Shown: positions 32,588-42,629 of the stretch, piece after piece
Position numbering within the stretch: position 1 is the stretch's first letter
Layout: each line of letters begins with the position of its first letter
Assembly (NCBI GenBank): GCA_033032865.1
Contig: JAWHQI010000257.1
Span: 434,001 to 498,000, forward strand
Source of the DNA: Dactylorhiza incarnata
Lineage: Eukaryota > Streptophyta > Magnoliopsida > Asparagales > Orchidaceae
DNA: 64,000 nt
Direction of reading: 5' to 3'
Notes under the pieces: model-generated
What the model saw: the letters and a program-made list of their open reading frames with translations, nothing else
Databases searched by the model: none
Told to the model about the DNA's origin: nothing
Translations under genes and position numbers: made by a program

Positions 32588-32988
32588 TGATGCAGGACAG
32601 GAATCCACCTGCCTGCCACCCAGCGGCCTGGCGCACCAGCACCCAGGGGTCCCGCCCAGAAATCCACCTGACGGGCTTTCATCAGGGCTGCAGCCCATAC
32701 ACCCCAACCCATCTCCAGCCGGCAACAGCCGGCAACAGCTGGCTTTCATCAGGGTTGTTGAGTGCAGCTCAGTTGGTGATGAGAGCTCTCATGAGTTTCT
32801 TATCAAGGAGGTCGGGTGTTCGATCCCCGGCCTCAACAACCCGCCAGCTGTTGCCGGCTGGAGATGGGTTGGGGTGTATGAGCTGCAGCCCTGATGAAAG
32901 CCCGTCAGGTGGATTTCTGGGCGGGACCCCTGGGTGCTGGTGCGCCAGGCCGCTGGGTGGCAGGCATGTGGATTTCTGTCCTGCATCA
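32588..32988. mobile_element. 401 bp foldback element with one tRNA-like module
   Basis: Perfect terminal inverted repeat TGATGCAGGACAG / CTGTCCTGCATCA, extending into arms of about 145 bp that are nearly identical when inverted (GCGGCCTGGCGCACCAGC, CAACCCATCTCCAGCCGG). Flanked by CTCTC on both sides (32,583-32,587; 32,989-32,993). The loop holds a tRNA-like module (32,762-32,840). The arms share the GGCGCACCAGC and ACCCCAACCCATCTCCA motifs with the larger foldback element at 61,091-61,846. No ORF. Confidence 0.85.
32762..32840 (+). other. tRNA-derived module with A-box and B-box-like motifs
   Basis: A-box-like GCAGCTCAGTTGGTGA (32,764-32,779) and B-box-like GTGTTCGATCCC (32,816-32,827) are spaced as in a Pol III type 2 promoter. 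They are followed by CGGCCTCAACAACCCGCC, also found in the other foldback element. It is SINE-like; the parent tRNA is not identified, and I do not claim a functional tRNA. Confidence 0.65.
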
Positions 32989-33404
32989 CTCTCCTTAGAG
33001 GCGGAGGCCGGCCGCCCCTCTCTTCGAGGGGAGGCGGCCGACCGCCCCTCTCTTCGAGGGGAGGCGGCCGACCGCCCCTCTCTTTGAGGGGCGGCGCCCG
33101 GCCGGCCTTCCCCTCGCCGAAGGGGGAGGTCTGGCCGGCCTTTTTTGCCTTCTCCGTCCATCGGCCTCCTCCGCGTGCCGTCCGGTCGGTCTCTCACAGG
33201 TCGGTTACGCGGCGGTTGGATCCTAACCGCCCGTTTCCCTCCGCACGATCTCCACCGTTCGGGGTCCAGATAACCACCCGCGTAACCACCCGGAGTGGAG
33301 GTGCGATTATCCTTTAAAAGTATTTAATATTAAATATTATAGATAATATCTGGTGGTTACGGGCTGCAAATAACCACGTAACCACCATAACTTCCTCTGG
33401 AACT

Positions 33405-33412
33405 TATAAATA
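33405..33412 (+). promoter_or_regulatory. LTR TATA box
   Basis: TATAAATA about 600 bp before the LTR end. The same box is found on the sense strand of the sister LTRs (34,647-34,654 and 44,156-44,163). Confidence 0.6.
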
Positions 33413-34038
33413 GGTCTCATGGGATCTCTCATTTCAGATCTTCTCTCCTCAGGATCTCCCCTACTCTCCTCAGAGCTCTCTGGAATCCTTTGGAGATTTT
33501 CTCCTCGCTCGAAAACGCATTTGGAGATCTCCAAGCACCTTGAAGATTCTTCAAACGCCTCCCCCTCTTCTGCAAGAAGACGATCGTGCTCCACGCGACA
33601 ATCCAACGCATTATGCACATACTCGACAAGTTCACCACGAACAAAACATCCAAAGATCGGAAAATCATCAAGTCAACCTCAAGACACCGGAAACACTCAA
33701 GATTTGCGAGAGGTGATCTGCCACCCTACGCATCTCTCCCTCTCTCCCCTCAAGTTGTAACGAGGAGCGGTCTGTCTCCCTCGCCTTCTTCGCAAAGTCT
33801 TGTACAACGACAACAAATAGTGAAGTTTGGTCGACACCGTCTCGACCACGTGGTTTTTCATCTCTTTTCGGTGTTTTCCACGTCAAAAACTCTTCTTGTC
33901 CATTGCCTCGTTTTCTGTGATTGTGTGCGCGCTCGACTGCTTCCGGGCTAAGACGGTCTTTTTCCCGATCGGTTCAAGGGGCCAACGAGAAGTCCGCAAC
34001 AACTGATACTCAAAATTATTAAATATTAATTTTAGTTT

Positions 34039-35644
34039 TGTTGCGGTCTACTAAAGGCTCCTAAAACCGGTTCAGAACGAACCGTCTTAGCCCGGGAGTG
34101 GTCGAGCGCGCAATCAGTTACTGAGAGATGACACGGATGGCAAAGAGTCTTTTTATCGTGGAAAACCCCAAAAATGGATAAAAACCACGTGGTCGGGACG
34201 GTGCCGACCAAACTTCACTATTTGCAGCTTCTTTACAGGGCTTTCTTGAAAGACCGATGGCGACAGGCCGCTCCTCGTTTCAACTTTGGGGGTGAGAGAG
34301 AGGCGTTCGGAGGGTGACAAACCACCACTCTCGAAGCTTCGACTTCTTCTTTGCAGTGGTGGGGAGCACCGTACTCTGGGACTTGTGCGCGCTCTGGAAC
34401 TTGGCGTGATCTGTAACTTGTGCGCACTCTGGAACTTGGCGTTCTGGAACTTGGGCACTCGGGAACTTGGGCGTTCTTCGGAATGCTTGAAGAAGGACGA
34501 AGATCTTCTTCTGTCTTCGAGGTGCTTGAAGATTCCTTCATGCACGACTTTGAAGAGGAGGGAGATCTTCAAGAGAGCTCTCTCTCTTGAATTTAGGAGG
34601 AAGGATGTGGAGAGTAGAATGGGAAAAAAGAAAAGCCTTGGGGTTCTATTTATAGACCTCAGAGGTGGTTACGGTGGTTATGACGATAATCGCATGTCAT
34701 AACCACCATAAATATTAAAAGCAGGTCAATTCTATAAGAATTACGATGCGCATTAATTAAAAATTTATTTAAGCGCAATCCAATGTGAAACCGAATATTC
34801 GCACCTGTCCATTACGGGTGCTTACGTCGGCGGTTACACGGGTGGTTACTCGCCAATCAGAGGGTGGAGAGATCGTGGGGCGATCGTACAACCACGCCGG
34901 AAGGCCCGAACGGCGGGGAAGGGTGCCCGGCGGGGGGACCGACCAGCAAGGAAGGGAGGCCCACCACGGGCGGCCGACCGGGGGGCCCACACGACCGCGG
35001 GCGCACGACCTCGAGCGGCTGGCGGGAGGGGTCGGCTGTGAGGCCGCGCGCCGGTCGGGAGCGCAATCGCGGGCGCAAGGCCAAGGGCGGACGGCCGTGA
35101 GGCCGCGCACCGATCTACCGGCGCGGTTGGCCGCACGCGCCGAGGGCGGGCGGCCAAGCGTGGCCGGCCAGCTGGCCGGCCACACGGCCGGGCCGCGCGC
35201 CCGTGGGGGCTCGGCCATGGGCGGCTAGGCCGTGCGGCTGTGGGCGCTCAGTCACGGGCGACCGACCGCCATACCGTGAGGCGGCTGGTCGGTCCCGCGT
35301 GCTGCGAGCGTGCGGCCATGGCTGGCCGGGCGGCCGCCCGCCACGCCGAGCGCTGGCCGTCCGGCCACGCGCGCCGAAGGCGCGCGACCAAGGGCCGCCG
35401 ACCGGCCGGCCGACCGCGCACCGAGGGCGCACAGCTAAGGGCAGTCGGTCGGACGGTCAGCTGCGGAGGCTAGCGGGCGTGGGCGCGGCGGCGACGGTTG
35501 GCGCGTTCGATCGCACGCGGAGATCGCGTGCGGGGATCGCATGTGCGGTGGTTTTTCTCCTAACTCCCCACTAAGGGAGTGAGGGTTATGAGATTCCGGC
35601 TATTCGAAGCCCGAAAATCCTATATAATGAGCGAGTCCCCATCA
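34039..35644 (-). mobile_element. Solo LTR (same family), minus orientation, tail to tail with its neighbour
   Basis: 1606 bp, minus-strand ends TGATGGGGACTCG...CCGCAACA, flanked by AGTTT at 34,034-34,038 and 35,645-35,649, a perfect 5 bp TSD. Start-side sequence (TTGCGG, CCGTCTTAGCCCGGGAG, GTGGAAAACCCC) matches the LTR at 37,891. The middle (34,890-35,470) is a GC-rich expansion that is open in several frames, which yields spurious ORFs of up to 149 codons on both strands. Confidence 0.88.
34647..34654 (-). promoter_or_regulatory. LTR TATA box
   Basis: Minus-strand TATAAATAGAACCCC, the family's conserved TATA region. It confirms that the LTR reads on the minus strand. Confidence 0.6.
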
Positions 35645-35649
35645 AGTTT

Positions 35650-37881
35650 ATTTATATTTATATATAATACATTTATATTGGCATCGTAATCTAAATTTAT
35701 CAATGACTTGGCACAGCGAAGTTTGGAAATTTGCCGGCTAGGGTAAGCAAAACTGGATTATATTAAAGCACTCGAACAAAAGAGGAACCAGATCTTCTCC
35801 ATTTCGTCAAGAACAAAAGAGGAACCAGATCTTCTCCATTTCTGATGAAATGGATAATATTCATTTCTCAATCTAATGGACAAGACTCATTTTCATTTAA
35901 TCTAATGGTGCATGGTTTTTTGATTAAAAAATAATATAAAAGTATAGGATTCCTGAACCGTTGGAACCAGCAATACATCTACACCGTGAAATGGATAGTA
36001 TTCATTTCGTCAGAAATGGAGAGGATCCATATTCAACAAAGCATAGGTAGCACGCGCTAAAAGCACAAAAGTAAATGAAGGAACGATTTTGAAGCGGTTT
36101 AGAGGCTAGAAAGGAAAAAAACGCTATAAAAGCGTTTTTGATCCAACGACAATGAGTGAAATGATTCTCCGAAGGATTACAAGCGTTTAAAACGCAGTTT
36201 TAACATCAAATGAGTTACCCCACGTGAAAGTGTGGGTACGTGTAAAACTTAGAACACGGGTGAAAATCAGGGGAATTCAAGGTTCAACTCGACTTCCTAG
36301 CAGGTACTCGACAACCTTCCTTTCCGGCTAGGAGTGTCCCGCCCGGGAAGTCGGGAGGCCCGGGAGGCCGCACCATCTCCTCTAATTTTGTTGTCACGCC
36401 TTATGTATCGGGATTCAACATGGGAGGTTCTATAGCGTGGAATGGAAGGGTTGCCCTGGAGAAAGGCAATTTCTTTGTTATGAGATTGATAATCCACTAG
36501 AATATGTAATATTTCTTAAGCTCGAAGCGAAATATTATTCTACGAAGATTGAAGACATTATTGATTTTGGCCGTCTTCTTCAAGAGGTTCTATAGCGTCT
36601 CAAGGTTTGTGTTGTAATCTCAATTACTTTAATTTTATATTGATGAGGAAAACTCACCTAATTATGTTATATATATTATCACGCTCTATATATTTATTGT
36701 TACGGAAATGAGAGTAGCGCGATCAAACAAACAAAAATGGGCTACGTTCACTGGCAACTGCAGTTTGTTATTTATTAGATCAAGAACATAGACGGTTACT
36801 GAAAATGGACAGATTTCGGATTTCAAAATCACCCAAATCCTAGAACAACAAGAAATTTAAATAACACTTTGTACATTTACAATATGCCCCGGAAAATTTT
36901 TGGCAGCATGAGAATCTTGAGTGCGGCGATCTAGTCTCGCGTCTTGTGTGATCAAGATCCTTTCTCAGGGAATCCAATCGGTCGAGATCAGTGCCAATGC
37001 GTCTTTGAGTTTGGATTCGAGACACATAATTAACATTTATGATGTCAAAACCACATATCCTTAATTTTTCTATTGATCTTAGATCCCAAAAGTTGCAAAT
37101 CTCGGATCCCAAATTTCACCACAAACAACCAAATCTCCGTCTCGCCGCTGCTAAGTACTTCAACTTACTTTTATTTACGGAAAATAATTTTCTCGACGGT
37201 TTAAAGCACCTTGGAATATGAGAAATACTTAGATGCGTTCTCTCACCTAGTTCTAGGTGAGGGAGAAATACAGCCGTATGATCTTAGATCTGGCGGTAGG
37301 AAAAATACTGACATTATTTATTATTCATAAATACATCAATATTTAGAGCTATCAATGGCTGAGATGCACTCCTCTCACCATGATCTAGGTGCGAGATACT
37401 CACCTAAAATTTTTTCTTGGAATATTGTTCATATTCACTAATCATAAAATCAGTGCAATCAGGATTGAAGCAATTGCTTCGCAACTCTGCTGACGCTGGC
37501 TCTATTTAGCAGTACAAATGAAGGAATTCAAGTACAATGACATTTTATACACAGAATTCTGACTTTTCAAGGTATCAATCTTCAAGAAGATTAACGATGG
37601 AGGATGAATCTCAACTCTGGAATAACAAGAGCATGCAAAAAAAACGAGCTGAATCACAAATACTAAGCTCAATCTTATTGTCATTGCTATTTCAATCACA
37701 AATGTATTAAACTCAATGTTATTATATTTGTGCTTGAATTGTAGTTCTATGTTTCAATAATTATAAGGAATTAGGATAATTGTTTGTGTGTCTCGAATTA
37801 GTGATTTGCATTTTTTTCCTTTAAATTCATTCAAAATCTAAGGTTTAATAATCATAGTCACCGTTTAGATGTGAAATTAGC
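35650..37881. other. Unassigned AT-rich region
   Basis: About 2.2 kb with no recognisable gene or transposon. Small structures: a 31 bp direct repeat (35,774-35,804 and 35,811-35,841); a hairpin AAAAACGCT/AGCGTTTTT near 36,117-36,139; a short palindrome CTCACCTAG/CTAGGTGAG near 37,242-37,261. ORFs of 60-90 codons here are not supported. Confidence 0.35.
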
Positions 37882-37890
37882 TAAGGCTAC

Positions 37891-39635
37891 TGTTGCGGAT
37901 CACTCAAGGCTCCGGTAGACCGGACTAGATTGGACCGCCTTAGCCCGAGAGCGTTTGAGCGCGCAAACAGTCACAGAAAAGGGATAGCTGACAAGACAAT
38001 TTTTTTAACGTGGAAAACCCGTCAACTGGGTGAAAAACCACGCGGCCGGGTCTGTGCCGGCCGAAACCTCCATTATTTGTTGGTTGTTGTACAAAGCTAC
38101 TTTAAAGAACTCGAGGGCGACAAGCCGCCTCTCGTTACAATTGTTGAGAGAGAGATACTTGGAGGGTGACAAGCCACCGCTCCTGGAGCTAAGACTTTTG
38201 TCTGATGCAGAGGGGGATGCTGCGCTCTAAGCGCTCTATAGGTTTTGACTGCAGCTTGAAGGTTGGATCGATGTGCTCTGTGCGTCTTTGTCTCTGTCGG
38301 TTGTCTCCTGCTGCGCGAGAGGAGTTTGGAGTGTTGTTCTTGCTGGAGGCTGGAGCGTTTGTTCTTGAGTGCGCGGAGTGCTTGTTGCTGAGTACGCGAG
38401 GTTATGCTTGGACGGTCTTGAAAGCGGAGCGCGCAGAGGCGCTCTTGGAGCAGTCTTCAGAGCGGAGCGCACGGAGGCGCGCTTGGAGCGGTCCTGAGAG
38501 CGGAGCGCTCGGAGGTGCGCTTGGAGCGGTCTTGAGAGCGGAGCGCACAGAGGCGCGCTTGGAGCGGTCCTGAGATCGGAGCACACGGAGGCGCGCTTGG
38601 AGCGGTCTTGAGAGTGGAGCGCACGGAGGCGCGCTTGGAGTGGTCCTGAGAGCGGAGCGCACGGTGGCGCGCTTGGAGCGGTCCTGAAAGCTGAGCGCAC
38701 GGAGGCGCGCTTGGAGCGGTCCTGAAAGCTGAGCGCACGGAGGCGCGCTTGTGAGCGCGCAAGGAGGACGCGCGCTTGTGAGCGGTCTTGAGAGCGGAGC
38801 GCACGGAGGCGCGCTTGGAGTGGTCTTGAGAGCGGACCGCACGAGGCGCGCTTGGAGGACGCGCGCTTGTGAGCGCGCAAGGAGGACGCGCGCTTGTGAG
38901 CGCGCAAGGAGGACGCGCGCTTGTGAGCGCGCAAGGAGGAGTCGCGCTTGTGAGCGCGCAAGGAGGAGGCGCGCTTGTGAGCGCGCAAGGAAGAAGGAGG
39001 AGAGAGAAAATCCGTAGGAGGATTTTCCCGGCCGGAGAGAGAGAAAGTCTCGAAAGAGGGGAGAGATGGAGGAGGAGAAGATCGAAAAAAGAGAAGCCTT
39101 GGGGTTCTATTTCTAGTTTTTGAGGGTGACACTTTCGTAATGAAATGGGTGGTTAGGGTAGTTATGGTGGTTATGGGGCTACCCGCACACCATAACCAAT
39201 TTATGTGTTATACGCACACTTATCATGAATATAGCTACGCGCACACCAGTTTGTATAGTTTTGCGGTGATATGTATTCATATGACGGATATGGTTATGCG
39301 CACACCATAACCATATTATTTGCTATACGCAGACCGTATTGAAGGATTTTACTATTTGCACCCCCATGTTAGAGGATTTTACTATTTACACCCACATGTT
39401 GAAGGATTTTACTATTTGCACCCCATAATGGAGGAATTTACTGTTTGCACCCTCATGTTGGAGGATTTTACTATTTGCACCCCATGATGTAGAATTTTAC
39501 TATTTACACCCTAATGTTGAAGGATTTTACTATTTGCACCCACATGTTTGGTGGTTACGGGGCTAGTGGGGTTTCTTTGGATAACCGCACACCCATGAAT
39601 GGGGTGCGGTTAGCGCCTTCAAGGAAGCCATATCA
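37891..39635 (-). repeat. 3' LTR (1745 bp) with internal minisatellites
   Basis: Plus-strand start TGTTGCGGATC, end GCCATATCA. About 38,440-38,840 is an array of a ~38 bp unit (GAGCGGAGCGCACGGAGG + CGCGCTTGGAGCGGTCTT) and 38,850-38,990 an array of a ~30 bp unit (GACGCGCGCTTGTGAGCGCG). Then come repeats of GGATTTTACTATTTGCACCC at 39,345-39,545. The 298-codon minus ORF comes from the repeats, which lack stops in several frames. Confidence 0.9.
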
Positions 39636-39655
39636 TTTGCCCCCCAAGTCCCCGA
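39636..39655 (-). other. Polypurine tract
   Basis: Minus strand: GACTTGGGGGGCAAA directly before the LTR start TGATATGGC. Confidence 0.75.
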
Positions 39656-39985
39656 AGTTCAGAGCCGGGGCGAGAGAGGTGCGGGGACTTTTTGTGCGAA
39701 ATAGTTGTGACGATTGTGGTGGAGTCAGCAACGTGGTATGGAAGGAGGTGCTTGAAGAGTCTCGGAAAGGACTTCCTGTAGCGGAGCGGTGTGAGGAAGG
39801 TGCGCTCGCATGCTATGCGGATGTAGGAGTGGCGCTCACATGTGGTGAGCGCGCGGGGAGCGCACCTGTGTGATGTGGCTCATACCTACGAGCCTTTGCT
39901 TGTGAAGACTCGGGCGACTCCTTGGCCTTTCAGGGAGCGAGGCATTGTCCTCAGGGGTAGTTTATGTAGTGGCACTCCTCATTAA

Positions 39986-41101
39986 TTGTGGAGCACTTTG
40001 CCAGATCGTTGCCGGCGCCTTAGAGGGCATGAGCGGGAGTTTTCTCCCGTTCTCGGATTTTCAGATGCTCGAGAGCTGGGGAACATTCTGCACAGTATTT
40101 CCCTGTTCGTGGACGAGAAGCGCCTGCTTCTATGTGGGTTGTCCGTTGATGCTGGTCGTGCTGCTGCCATTCCTCTTGTTCGAGACAGGAAGAGGAAGTT
40201 GGTGTTCAGAGGTCTTGAGGAGCCAAGTCCTACTCCTCCACCGGTACAGGATACTCCTCAGGAGGAGGCGGCTCCATGTGCATCTGGAGCTGATGGCGAG
40301 CCGGCTGATGAGGAGCTCGAGGTCCCGGGATCTTTTGCCCCCCAGGCTTCCCCGGAGCGGTGCACAGCTCGAAAGGTGTCGGAAGGGAAGAGGGTCTCTT
40401 CCTCTCTGGAGGCCATGAACCAGGCGGTAAGCAGGATTTCTTCTTCATTTTGCACTGCGTCTTCTGAGGTTGCGGCTCTGACTTATCTACTTTCTTTTGC
40501 AGATTGAGGCTCAGGCGTCGATCGCGCTCACGTGGAACGAGCATTACGTGAGCTTGAAGGACGGGTTTATGGCCATCCAGGGCGAGCTCCGGGAGGCGAG
40601 GAGCGCCCTTGCAGAGTCGGAGAGACGGCGGGATCGCAACGTCTCGCGCTTCAGGCGGATTGGCTCCGAGATGCAGGATGAGCTGGGGAGGACCAGGGCC
40701 GGGCTTGGTGCGGAGAAGGCGGCGTTGGAGGAGGCCTTGCGCTCCCTAGAGGCAGCTCGTGGTGACGTGGTGTGTCGGGTTGCAGAGCTGGAGCAGTGCC
40801 GAGCTGAGATAGCGCGTCTTTCTTCCGTGGAGCGGGAGACCGAGCTGAAGGCGGCTGGCTTGGCTGAGTACCCGGAGTCAGTTGATTACCTGCGGGACCG
40901 CTGCTTGATTTCCGAGGAGGTCCGAGAAGTGATCTGGACTCAGGAGGTGGAGCCTCAGCTGGAGGACTCGTGAGAGCTTGCCCTTCGACAGGGAGTGTTG
41001 AAGGCTTTTCGGATGGTGTCCCGGAAGCGGGGCTATGATGTTAGTGGCCTCGGATTTGACGACCTGTCGGAGGAGGAGGACCATAGTCCTGATGAAGAGT
41101 G
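39986..41101 (+). pseudogene. Antisense ORF of the non-autonomous element (coiled-coil protein), with intron
   Basis: Opposite in direction to the element, as in the complete Tat element at 5149-17,461. Exon 1 from ~39,986 ends at 40,428 with donor GTAAGC; acceptor TTTTGCAG at ~40,502. Exon 2 encodes a long coiled coil (about 40,500-40,860: REARSALAESERRRD, LEEALRSLEAARGD, heptad-rich), then EYPESVDYLRDRC. A TGA at 40,971-40,973 interrupts a frame that otherwise continues to an acidic tail ending LSEEEDHSPDEE at ~41,101. The N-terminal PF04195-type domain is not recognisable. The function of this protein class is unknown. Confidence 0.6.
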
Positions 41102-41283
41102 ATTTTTTTAGCTGCTTGTAGCCGTGTTTGCCGGATGTGGCTGTATCTCTTTTATTGTATTCATCGTATTTGTTCATCTGTACGATCTTGTTAATCTGGT
41201 TGTTAGCACCTGCATAGTTTGATTATTTTCAAAGTTACAGATGATTTTGCGCGGACTTGAGCTCGCGGCTTTTATGTTAGTCA

Positions 41284-42012
41284 AAAAATTAGTTTGCACG
41301 AGTCTGGCTCGCGGCTTTTATATAAAATAGGTGCACGAGTCTGGCCTGTGGCTTTATAATAAAATAGGTGCACGAGTCTGGCCCGCGACTTTTTGCGCGA
41401 GTCTGGCCCGCGGCTTTTCGCGCGAGTCTGGCCCGCGGCTTTTCGCGCGAGTCTGGCCCGCGGCTTTTCGTGCGAGTCTGGCTCGCGGCTTTTTCGCGAG
41501 AGTCTGGCTCGCGGCTTTTCGCGCGAGTCTGGCTCGCGGCTTTTCGCGCGAGTCTGGCTCGCGGCTTTTCGCGCGAGTCTGGCTCGCGGCTTTTCGCGCG
41601 AGTCTGGCTCGCGGCTTTTCGCGCGAGTCTGGCTCGCGGCTTTTCGCGCGAGTCTGGCTCGCGGCTTTTCTCGCGGCTTTTTCGCGCGAGTCTGGCTCGC
41701 GGCTTTTCGCGCGAGTCTGGCTCGCGGCTTTTCGCGCGAGTCTGGCTCGCGGCTTTTCGCGCGAGTCTGGCTCGCGGCTTTTCGCGCGAGTCTGGCTCGC
41801 GGCTTTTCGCGCGAGTCTGGCTCGCGGCTTTTCGCGCGAGTCTGGCTCGCGGCTTTTCGCGCGAGTCTGGCTCGCGGCTTTTCGCGCGAGTCTGGCTCGC
41901 GGCTTTTCGCGCGAGTCTGGCTCGCGGCTTTTCGCACGAGTCTGGCTCGCGGCTTTGTTTGCACGAGGATTGCTCGCGGCTTTGTTTGCATGAGGATTGC
42001 TCGCGGCTTTGC
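41284..42012 (-). repeat. Tandem array of a 25 bp unit, ~27 copies
   Basis: Unit CTCGCGGCTTTTCGCGCGAG + TCTGG, highly regular from 41,395 to 41,935 with degenerate edges (units containing TTTGTTTGCACGAGGATTG at the right end). 25 is not a multiple of three and the unit lacks stops, so long artefact ORFs appear in many frames. It lies between the antisense ORF and the PBS. Confidence 0.95.
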
Positions 42013-42607
42013 AGGAGAATGTAAGTATTCAATCCGGTGGCCATCGTGAGGGGGGGCAGGCCCTGGCGATGGCGGACGTCGGCGGGCAGTCATGCTAGAG
42101 AATGTAAATTCGATCCAGCGCCAGAGAATGTAAATTCGATCTGGTTGCGGGGCCTAGCCACGGGTCAGAGAATGCCAGTATTCGATCTGGGAGAAAAGAC
42201 TACTGGAGAATGCAAATTCGATCAAGAGCTGCGAGTAAAGATTTGCGCTTGCACTGGAGAATGAAAATTCGATCCACGTTGTGTTGGCTTTTCAGGTTGA
42301 GGGGACCGCCGGAGAATGAAAATTCAATCTGGGGGCTGCGGATGGAGGCTTGCGCTAGCGCTGGAGAATGAAGATCTGATCCAGGTTGTGCCGCCTATTT
42401 TCGATTGAGAGGACCGCGTTGGCGCTGGCGAATGAAAATTCGACCAGGTTGCGTAGCCTCTTCCAGCGGGAGGATACTAGGTCACCTTGCCCCCCAGTGA
42501 TTGATCTTTCGGCGGCGCTGATGGCTTTTCCTGCCATGATGCCAAGTCACGAGTATCGTTGGGCTGGTGATACTATCTTTCAGATCTTCTTGGAATGCAG
42601 GGAACTC
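42013..42607. repeat. Leader region with GAGAATG-AATTCGAT repeats
   Basis: About nine irregular copies of a (G)GAGAATGNNNATTCGATC motif at 20-70 bp spacing between the array and the PBS. Non-coding; probably the element's 5' leader (minus sense). Confidence 0.6.
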
Positions 42608-42629
42608 TTTCCCATAGACGGCGCCAAAC
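42608..42629 (-). other. Primer-binding site
   Basis: Minus strand directly after the LTR: GTTTGGCGCCGTCTATGGG. TGGCGCCGT matches the first nine bases of the tRNA-Asp-type PBS used by Athila/Tat elements. Confidence 0.8.

Larger units (their letters stand above)
32271..34001 (+). mobile_element. Solo LTR (Tat-like family), plus orientation, carrying a foldback insert
   Basis: The 3' end CCGCAACA at 34,001 and the ~250 bp before it (CGTCTTAGCCCGGAAGC, CGTGGAAAAC, AAACCACGTGGTCG on the opposite strand) match the LTR family at 37,891-39,635 and the neighbour at 34,039. TATA box TATAAATA at 33,405. The start is set by alignment to the neighbour (TGATATAAAATG at 32,271, possibly 32,281). No TSD is visible, so the left end is uncertain. 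The U3 is expanded with GGCCGCCCCTCTC-type repeats. Confidence 0.65.

Noticed and set aside
32762..32840. A functional tRNA gene
   Set aside because: Promoter-like boxes are present but I cannot form a convincing cloverleaf or assign an anticodon.
34785..35574. GC-rich ORFs of 100-149 codons on both strands
   Set aside because: They lie in the expanded GC-rich part of a solo LTR, with no domain and mirrored open frames on both strands.
38236..39132. 298-codon minus ORF rich in RAHKRASSL-type repeats (and its 363-codon twin at 43,089-44,180)
   Set aside because: It is translation of LTR minisatellites; the 38 bp unit is not a multiple of three and lacks stops in all frames of that strand, so long ORFs arise by chance.
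41281..42093. Five overlapping ORFs of 218-270 codons on both strands with Arg/Ser/Ala repeats
   Set aside because: All come from a 25 bp tandem repeat without stop codons; simultaneous openness of many frames argues against coding.
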